DNA from: Gammaproteobacteria bacterium
GTDB taxonomy: Bacteria; Pseudomonadota; Gammaproteobacteria; Pseudomonadales; Pseudohongiellaceae
Direction of reading: 5' to 3'
Assembly (NCBI GenBank): GCA_947457195.1
Contig: CANGUU010000018.1
Coordinates: 1-38,544, forward strand
Length of the DNA stretch: 38,544 nucleotides
Shown here: piece by piece, positions 33,709 through 38,544 of the stretch
Numbering within the stretch: the stretch's first letter is position 1
How the letters are laid out: every line of letters begins with the position of its first letter
Notes under the pieces: generated by a model
What the model was told of the DNA's origin: nothing
The model's database searches: none
What the model saw: the letters and a program-made list of their open reading frames with translations, nothing else
Made by a program: the position numbers and the translations under genes

Positions 33709-33990
33709 GGGGGCGGTACCCGAGCCCTCCGGCTTGCCAAGGCCCGCACCGGGGCAGGACGGGAAGCGGTGAAACCGTGCCCGTCTGAGGAGCTGGGTGC
33801 CCGCGGGTGCTTTCAATGATGTGGGATTATTCACCCCTTATTCGCTCCAAGAACGTACTTTTGTGGGGAATTTATAGGCGAAAATTCGCAAATATTCTGC
33901 ATTATCAGGCAAGAAGCCTCCTTTTGGATGCCACAGAAATGCCACTTTAGCGAACATTCGTAGTAAAAACTCTCCTTATATAGCCATTAA
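33709..33990. other. Gene-free stretch: structured GC-rich segment then AT-rich leader
   Basis: No coding frame is supported here. From 33709 to about 33810 the DNA is GC-rich and self-complementary. AGCC/GGCT (33723-33726 with 33731-33734), an interrupted hairpin at 33755-33787 (CAG, ACGGG and CGG arms pairing with CCG, CCCGT and CTG), and an outer GCACC/GGTGC pair (33746-33750 with 33796-33800) are visible. From about 33810 to 33990 composition switches to strongly AT-rich, with GCGAAAATTCGC and a TATATA near 33977-33982 before the next gene. The first part could be a small structured RNA or an element remnant. The second could be a promoter region of foreign composition. Confidence 0.5.
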
Positions 33991-34698
33991 ATGCAGCAAA
34001 TAGAGCTAGATTTTTCCACTTTTCCATTTACCTTCGAGATCAAGCGAAGCCGCAGGAAGACGCTGGTCATTTATGTCAAAGAGGGGAAAGTGGAGGTAAG
34101 AGCGCCACTCAAAGCCTCCGAAAAGTGGATTGGCAGTTTTCTCGCCGACAAGTCGGCGTGGATCCAGGCGCAGTTACGGCAGCAGCGGCAGAAGAAGCAG
34201 GAGGCGCTTCGCCTGGTCGACGGCAGCCGCATCGAGGTACTGGGACAAACACTCACCCTGCAGGTGGCGCTGGGACGGCAGTCCTGGGCGCAGCGCAGCG
34301 GCGGCACCGTCACGCTGTTCGTGCGCGCCGCGCACAAGGACAAGCTCGAGAAGGCTTTCATGGACTGGCTGCTCACCGAGGCGCAGCGCTACATGCCGGC
34401 GCGGGTGGAGTACTACGCCCGCAAACTGGGGCTGGCGCACAAGCTCAAGGCGGTGACTTTCCGCCGTACCAGGACCAAATGGGGGCACTGCTGTCAGGAC
34501 GGCACCATCCAGTTCAACTGGCTGGTGATGATGGCGCCGCCGGCCGTGCTGGAGTACCTGATCGCCCACGAGACCAGCCACCTGCGGCACCTGAATCACT
34601 CGAAGAAATTCTGGGAGACCGTGGGGTCACTGTGCCCTGACTACAAACAGCACCGGGATTGGCTCAGCGATCACGGCCATCGGCTGTGGCCAGCCTGA
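33991..34698 (+). CDS. YgjP-like metallopeptidase (DUF45 family)
   Basis: The 235-residue protein carries the zincin motif HETSH at about 193-197 within YLIAHETSHLRHLNHSKKFW. It also has the conserved WGHCCQDGTIQFNW block that defines YgjP/DUF45 proteins. These are predicted zinc-dependent proteases, often found near DNA-metabolism or restriction genes; no such neighbour is visible here. The first 50 codons are AT-rich and use rare codons such as ATA, CTA and AGA, while the rest is GC-rich like the surroundings, suggesting a mosaic 5' end. No clear ribosome-binding site precedes the ATG. Its last 35 bases overlap the 3' end of convergent trmB. Confidence 0.88.
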   Translation: MQQIELDFSTFPFTFEIKRSRRKTLVIYVKEGKVEVRAPLKASEKWIGSFLADKSAWIQAQLRQQRQKKQEALRLVDGSRIEVLGQTLTLQVALGRQSWAQRSGGTVTLFVRAAHKDKLEKAFMDWLLTEAQRYMPARVEYYARKLGLAHKLKAVTFRRTRTKWGHCCQDGTIQFNWLVMMAPPAVLEYLIAHETSHLRHLNHSKKFWETVGSLCPDYKQHRDWLSDHGHRLWPA

Positions 34699-35383
34699 CG
34701 AACTGCAGATCCCACACGCCGTGGCCAAGACGCTGGCCTCGTTGTTCGAACTTGGTCAGCGGCCGACCATGGCCCGTCATGAAGCAACCGGCGCCGGCCA
34801 GGTTGGCGAGCCGGGGCTCGTTGCCCAGTACGTCGAGCATGTGCCGGGCGTAGGGCTCCCAGTCAGTCGCCAGATGCAGCACACCACCGACTTCCAGCTT
34901 GGGCAGCAGGGCGTCGATGAATTCAGGCTGGATCAGTCGCCGCTTGTGATGCCGCTTCTTCGGCCAGGGGTCGGGGAAGTAAATCTGCACCCTGTGCAAC
35001 TGACCCTCACCGATGCAGCGCTCCAGCACCACCTTGGTGTCGGCTTGGTAGACACGCAGGTTGTCGAGCTGCTGCTGCTCGATCAGCCGCAGCAAGGTGC
35101 CGATTCCCGGCGGATGCACTTCTACCCCGATAAAGTCGTGGTCGGGCTGCGCCTTGGCCATTTCCGCCAAGGACCCTCCCATCCCGAAACCGATCTCGAA
35201 TACCAGCGGGGCACGGCGCCCGAACACCGACCCCGCCTCGAGCCGCCCGCCGTCCACCTCCAGGCCATAACGTGACCACAACCTGTCACGGGCGGCCTGC
35301 TGGGCGTCGGTCATGCGGCCGGCCCGGATCACGAAGCTGTTGACGGTGCGCAGCGGCGGCTGGTCGGGAAGGAGTCGCGGCAT
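34664..35383 (-). CDS. trmB: tRNA (guanine-N7-)-methyltransferase
   Basis: TrmB methylates G46 in the tRNA variable loop. The 239-residue protein equals the E. coli length. It has the SAM motif VFEIGFGMGGSL, GVEVHPPGIG, the signature YFPDPWPKKRHHKRR and the late TDWEPYARHM block. The ATG at 35383 begins PRLLPDQPPLRTVNSFVIR, typical of the family's N-terminus. It probably shares a transcript with the DUF423 gene 28 bases upstream. Its 3' end overlaps ygjP-like coding sequence on the other strand. Confidence 0.96.
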   Translation of the reverse strand: MPRLLPDQPPLRTVNSFVIRAGRMTDAQQAARDRLWSRYGLEVDGGRLEAGSVFGRRAPLVFEIGFGMGGSLAEMAKAQPDHDFIGVEVHPPGIGTLLRLIEQQQLDNLRVYQADTKVVLERCIGEGQLHRVQIYFPDPWPKKRHHKRRLIQPEFIDALLPKLEVGGVLHLATDWEPYARHMLDVLGNEPRLANLAGAGCFMTGHGRPLTKFEQRGQRLGHGVWDLQFVRLATADGRDR

Positions 35384-35411
35384 AAGGATAAGGGCCGTAG
35401 CAGGGGTGAGC

Positions 35412-35795
35412 TCAGCGGCGCAGCGGCAGGCGACGGACCACGACAGCCAGCAGCAGCCAGGCGGCCAACCAGGCCACGCCGCCAAGGGGTGTCACGGCAC
35501 CAAGCCAGGCGGCGTCTGCCAGCACGAGGAGGTACAGGCTGCCGCAGAACAGCAACAGCCCGGCGAGGAACAGCCGGGCACTCCAGCGCAGCAGCGTGAC
35601 CGTGCCGAGCACCGCCTCGAGCCAGGCACAGGCCAGCAGGCCAAGGCTATGGAACATCTGGTAGTGAACCGCGGTTTGCCAGGTGGCCAGTCGGTCGGGG
35701 GAAACGCTGGCTTCGAGGGCGTGGGCGCCAAACGCACCGAGCCCGACGGCGACGAAGCCATTCAGGGCAAACAGCAGCAGCAAATGGCGATTCAT
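35412..35795 (-). CDS. DUF423 small membrane protein
   Basis: The 127-residue protein has about four membrane helices and the DUF423 signature: an early GLGAFGAHALE segment, then TAVHYQMFHSLGLL and a late GAVTPLGGVAWLAAW. Its function is unknown; homologues include E. coli YgdD. The ATG at 35795 is preceded by an excellent AGGAGGT ribosome-binding site at six-base spacing. It lies between rpoH and trmB on the same strand. Confidence 0.93.
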   Translation of the reverse strand: MNRHLLLLFALNGFVAVGLGAFGAHALEASVSPDRLATWQTAVHYQMFHSLGLLACAWLEAVLGTVTLLRWSARLFLAGLLLFCGSLYLLVLADAAWLGAVTPLGGVAWLAAWLLLAVVVRRLPLRR

Positions 35796-35861
35796 GCGCA
35801 GACCTCCTGTCTGGCCACCGCGGCAGAGCCTGAGGGAGCTCTGCAAGCAGCCGGCGGGCGG

Positions 35862-36809
35862 TCAGGCCTCCATCAGGGCCTTGACCTTGTCCATCGCGTT
35901 CTTTTCGAGCTGTCGGATGCGCTCGGCGCTGACGTTGTACTTGGCGGCCAGATCGTGAAGCGTCGCCTTGTTGTCGCTGAGCCAGCGCTGGGTGAGGATG
36001 TCGCGGCTGCGTTCGTCGAGCGATTTCATGGCAACGTAGAGGCCGTCGGTGCTGGTCTTTTCCCAATCCTCACTTTCGACGCTGCGGGCCGGATCGTAGC
36101 GATTGTCTTCGACATAGTAGGCCGGACTCATGGAGGCTTCTTCGTCGTCGGCATCGGCCGGGCCATCGAAGGAAGCATCGTAGGCTCCCATGCGGCCTTC
36201 CATCTGTACCACGGTTTCGGCATCCACACCCAGATCCTGGGCCACGGCATCTACCTCGTCCTGGGTAAGCCAGCCGAGGCGTTTCTTGGCGCTGCGCAGG
36301 TTGAAGAACAACTTACGCTGGGCCTTGGTGGTGGCCACTTTGACGATGCGCCAGTTACGCAGGATGAATTCGTGGATTTCGGCCTTGATCCAGTGCACGG
36401 CAAAGGATACCAGCCGCACGCCCACTTCCGGATTGAAACGCTTGACGGCTTTCATCAAACCGACGTTGCCTTCCTGGATGAGATCGGCTTCGCTGAGGCC
36501 GTAGCCGCTGTAGCTACGGGCCACATGGACCACGAAGCGCAGGTGGGCAAGTACCAGCTTGCGGGCAGCATCGAGATCCTGCTGATAGAAATAACGGTTG
36601 GCCAGCTCGCGCTCCTCTTCGGCGCTGAGAATGGCGATGCGGTTGACGGCTGTGACATAGGCACCCAGGTCATGGCCGGGCACCATCGTGTCGGTAACGG
36701 CCACTTGCTTGCTGCTGCCCTGCCGGGCTGTGCTGCTGTCTTCGTCGGCGTCCTGCAGCTCGTCGAGCTCCAGTTCATCGGTATCCAGATAGATATCTTT
36801 CGTCGTCAT
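35862..36809 (-). CDS. rpoH: Heat-shock sigma factor sigma-32
   Basis: The protein directs RNA polymerase to heat-shock promoters. It is clearly RpoH: region 2 ([41 protein letters not shown]), the diagnostic RpoH box QRKLFFNLR at 164-172, and region 4.2 ([19 protein letters not shown]). At 315 residues it is about 30 longer than E. coli RpoH. Most of the excess is an acidic N-terminal extension ([17 protein letters not shown]) before the usual start near residue 42. The ATG at 36809 has a GAGG nine bases upstream, whereas Met42 has no ribosome-binding site, so the extension is probably translated. ftsX/ftsE, which often precede rpoH, are not adjacent. Confidence 0.95.
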   Translation of the reverse strand: MTTKDIYLDTDELELDELQDADEDSSTARQGSSKQVAVTDTMVPGHDLGAYVTAVNRIAILSAEEERELANRYFYQQDLDAARKLVLAHLRFVVHVARSYSGYGLSEADLIQEGNVGLMKAVKRFNPEVGVRLVSFAVHWIKAEIHEFILRNWRIVKVATTKAQRKLFFNLRSAKKRLGWLTQDEVDAVAQDLGVDAETVVQMEGRMGAYDASFDGPADADDEEASMSPAYYVEDNRYDPARSVESEDWEKTSTDGLYVAMKSLDERSRDILTQRWLSDNKATLHDLAAKYNVSAERIRQLEKNAMDKVKALMEA

Positions 36810-37161
36810 CTCTCGTTTCCTCGTCCTAGTCCCGGGCCTTGTGGGCCTACGGATTGGGGGGCCGGCATGGTATCACTGGCCATTTTGGGCGCCAACCGCA
36901 GCGGTCATCTTGACCGGCATCAAGGGCACTCAAGGTTCCCTGCTACGCGGCGTCCTCCCTTTCCGGATGGACTTAACACCCAGTAGTCATGGCGGCCGGC
37001 GCGGGAATTTCAAGCCCGCTTCGGCAGGCATCGACTGCTGCCCCCGCTCAGACCACGGCGGGCTGACCAAGTTCCCTGCCGGACTGGCGGGCCCGGGAGC
37101 AACTGGGGCAAAATGCCGGAAAATTCATTTATATCAGTCCATTACAAAAAGTGAGCAACGC
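36810..37161. other. 352-base spacer between rpoH and the nitroreductase gene
   Basis: These are divergent genes, so promoters for both must lie here. On the minus strand TTGGCG with a 17-base spacer and TACCAT (near 36890-36862) is a weak rpoH promoter candidate. Near the plus-strand gene the composition becomes AT-rich with TTATATC around 37129, a possible -10. A frame is open through most of the spacer into the nitroreductase but has no protein-like character. No small gene or RNA is recognised. Confidence 0.4.
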
Positions 37162-37761
37162 ATGATCAAGAAGTCGATAGACCTGTCCCAGCCCATCCAC
37201 CCCCTGCTGGCAGACCGCTACAGCGGCGTCTCCTTCGACCCGGGGCGCGACATCGACCCGGCCACCCTGCGGGCCCTCGCCGAGGCGGCGCGCTGGTCGC
37301 CCTCCTGCTTCGGTGATGAACCCTGGCGTTTTCTGTTCTGTAGCCAGCGCGAGGATGCCGGCGCCTGGCAGCAAGCCTTCGACTGCCTGGCGCCCGGCAA
37401 CCAGACCTGGTGCAGCAGCGCTCCGGTGCTGGTGCTGATCTGCTGCGATACGCTGTTCAAGCACAATGGCAGCCCCAACCCTTTCGCCCCCTACGACACG
37501 GGCGCTGCCGCCATGAGTCTCTGCGTGGAAGCGAGTGCCCACGGACTGATGACGCATCAGATGGGTGGCTACAGTGCAGAGCGGGCACGGGAGCTGTTTG
37601 GCATTCCCGAGCGCTTCAAGACGCTGGCCATGATGGCGATCGGCTACCAACTGCCGGAAGCCAGACTGCCCGAGGCCCTGCGGGAGCGGGAACTCAAGCC
37701 ACGCAAGCGGCACCCACTGGCAGACCAGTTCTACCTTGGGGGCTGGGGCAAGGGGCTCTAG
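37162..37761 (+). CDS. Nitroreductase-family FMN oxidoreductase
   Basis: The 199-residue protein has the nitroreductase fold features: an early RYSGVSFDPGRDIDPATL (FMN phosphate contacts), ALAEAARWSPSCFGDEPWRF, and the central GAAAMSLCVEASAHGLMTHQMGG block for dimer and flavin contacts. A late PRKRHPLADQFYLGGWG follows. It should reduce a quinone, nitro- or enone-type substrate with NAD(P)H; the natural substrate is unknown. The ATG at 37162 starts the conserved N-terminus. Frame upstream to 36841 crosses the intergenic region and is not conserved-looking. Confidence 0.9.
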   Translation: MIKKSIDLSQPIHPLLADRYSGVSFDPGRDIDPATLRALAEAARWSPSCFGDEPWRFLFCSQREDAGAWQQAFDCLAPGNQTWCSSAPVLVLICCDTLFKHNGSPNPFAPYDTGAAAMSLCVEASAHGLMTHQMGGYSAERARELFGIPERFKTLAMMAIGYQLPEARLPEALRERELKPRKRHPLADQFYLGGWGKGL

Positions 37762-37812
37762 GCGCAGGCCAGCCCGGCACGCACCCACAGGGACGGGCCG
37801 GGCAGGGACTTG

Positions 37813-37841
37813 GCCGTCCCGGTCGGGCGGACCGGGACGGC
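37813..37841. terminator. Bidirectional hairpin between nitroreductase and cytochrome genes
   Basis: GCCGTCCCGGTC (37813-37824) and GACCGGGACGGC (37830-37841) are perfect 12-base arms with a five-base loop between the convergent genes. No U tract is present on either side, but the stem is very stable and serves both 3' ends. Confidence 0.65.
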
Positions 37842-37851
37842 GCCGCACGAC

Positions 37852-38316
37852 TCAGTAGTAGTACTCGGTGTATCCCGGCAGCAGACTGTACTTGGAGTTG
37901 AGATAGGCGACGATGTCGATCAACTCGGTCACCTTCATGTTCGGGTTCATGTACATGGGTGAGGTGTTGGTGCGATTGCGCTGCACGCTCGGCAACTGCT
38001 CCAGGTATTTTTCCGAGATCACGTGATTGGGGTTGATGACCGACGTGACGATGTCGGCGTAGGTCTTGGCAAAGATGAGCTCACCGCCCAGCTCCAGCGA
38101 GATGAAGCGGGTGCCGGTAAAACCCGACAGCTGGTCACCTTTTACGGTATGGCACTGCGGGCAGCCGAGGGAGACGAAGGCCATGCGGCCCTGGGCCACA
38201 TCGCCGCTCTGGATGGGAAAGCGGAAATCGCTGGAGTAGTCGGGGTAGGTCTTGCACCCGGCCAGCAGCAGCGTACCGATGACCGCAGTGGCCAGCAGGC
38301 GAAACGGAAACTTCAT
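37852..38316 (-). CDS. Lipoprotein c-type cytochrome
   Basis: The 154-residue precursor has a lipoprotein signal: hydrophobic core then the lipobox LLAGC with Cys21. One heme-binding motif CPQCH (52-56) follows, and a likely axial Met lies in the PMYMNPNM segment. It is thus a small single-heme cytochrome c anchored to a membrane and exposed to the periplasm. It could donate electrons to a terminal oxidase or a nitrogen-oxide reductase. An FNR/DNR-type site lies 58-71 bases upstream at class II spacing. No oxidase genes are visible, but the next gene upstream is cut by the window edge. Confidence 0.92.
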   Translation of the reverse strand: MKFPFRLLATAVIGTLLLAGCKTYPDYSSDFRFPIQSGDVAQGRMAFVSLGCPQCHTVKGDQLSGFTGTRFISLELGGELIFAKTYADIVTSVINPNHVISEKYLEQLPSVQRNRTNTSPMYMNPNMKVTELIDIVAYLNSKYSLLPGYTEYYY

Positions 38317-38346
38317 GGCGAGCTCCTTGTGATGGAAGACAGCGCC

Positions 38347-38387
38347 AGTCTAGGTGAGCCTCTGACGCACGCCTTGACATAGGTCAG
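38347..38387 (-). promoter_or_regulatory. FNR/DNR-type site and -10 of the cytochrome c gene
   Basis: TTGACATAGGTCAG at 38374-38387 matches the FNR/DNR pattern TTGAYnnnnRTCAA at nine of ten positions, centred at 38380.5. On the minus strand TAGACT (38352-38347) is a candidate -10. A start near 38339-38340 would put the site at about -41, the class II activator position. This predicts induction at low oxygen or by nitric oxide. Confidence 0.6.
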
Positions 38388-38460
38388 TCGGAGGCTTGGT
38401 TGGCAACGAACTGCCGGAGGTAGCGGCCACGCAGGCCGTGCCCGGCGCTTGCCTGCGTTC

Positions 38461-38544
38461 TCACCATTCCCTGCTGCCCTGCTCGAGGTGATAGAACAGC
38501 ACGGTGGGCTGTCCGTCGCTGCGTCCCACGTGGGCGCTGACCCG
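38461..38544 (-). CDS. C-terminal end of an unidentified protein (partial)
   Basis: On the minus strand a frame enters from the right edge and ends at TGA (38463-38461). The 27 visible residues include HVGRSDGQPTVLFYHLEQG, which looks like genuine protein, but the fragment is too short for family assignment. The gene would lie 144 bases upstream of the cytochrome gene on the same strand. Confidence 0.4.
   Translation of the reverse strand, partial: RVSAHVGRSDGQPTVLFYHLEQGSREW

Noticed and set aside
33740-33800. GCGGTGAAACCG with flanking stems resembling group II intron domain V
   Set aside because: The stem lacks the AGC/CGC catalytic triad position and the 34-base domain V geometry, and no reverse transcriptase remnant is nearby.
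33765-33800. GAAAC followed by CTGAGGAG, reminiscent of a hammerhead ribozyme core
   Set aside because: Only about nine bases separate the two blocks, leaving no room for stems I and III in any permutation.
36905-36945. Sigma-E-type promoter for rpoH (GGAACCT and GTCAAG on the minus strand)
   Set aside because: The spacing is about three bases too long compared with known sigma-E promoters, and both elements are imperfect.

Overview
The window is about 38.5 kb of GC-rich, densely packed chromosome, best explained as core and near-core DNA of a gammaproteobacterium. Supporting genes are the CmoA/CmoB tRNA pair, RpoH, Hsp15, YrfG, a monofunctional GshA, DsbB, GlnE and a heptose-type LPS core operon whose order resembles that of Pseudomonas. 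I cannot name a genus. I see no tRNA, rRNA, CRISPR array, transposase or prophage gene.

Region 1 (1-6437) is the most unusual part. It holds a lysylphosphatidylglycerol-synthase-TM-like membrane protein, a GNAT acetyltransferase, a 6-pyruvoyl-tetrahydropterin-synthase-like protein with altered catalytic positions, an MDR dehydrogenase without the usual zinc cysteine, a stand-alone RibD-type reductase, GTP cyclohydrolase II, a GT4 glycosyltransferase and a SAM methyltransferase. The four central genes form one coupled operon on the minus strand, and the glycosyltransferase and methyltransferase diverge from it. Together they look like a pathway that starts from GTP and makes a reduced, glycosylated, methylated pteridine or pyrimidine. 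I know of no characterised product for such a set.

Region 2 (6466-14817, minus strand) runs from cysQ through an LTA-synthase-like membrane sulfatase and an FkbM methyltransferase to an ABC ATPase, an ABC-2 permease fused to an M1 peptidase, and a secreted HbpS/GlcG-like protein. Region 3 (14949-18393, plus strand) is yrfG-hslR, gshA and dsbB: nucleotide salvage, ribosome rescue and thiol homeostasis. Region 4 (18398-27182, minus strand) is glnE-waaF-waaC-waaG-waaP with tight overlaps, preceded by cmoA-cmoB. A 28-bp inverted-repeat element follows at 27207-27315.

Region 5 (27337-33684) holds a HIT protein, a large DUF5916 outer-membrane protein, and lrp divergent from leuA across an AT-rich spacer with a near-consensus Lrp box, then an exported metallo-beta-lactamase-fold protein. 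Region 6 (33685-38544) starts with a gene-free stretch that changes from structured GC-rich to AT-rich DNA, leading into a YgjP-like metallopeptidase with an atypical 5' end. It continues with trmB, a DUF423 gene, rpoH, a nitroreductase and a lipoprotein cytochrome c with an FNR-type site at class II spacing. Partial genes lie at both window edges.
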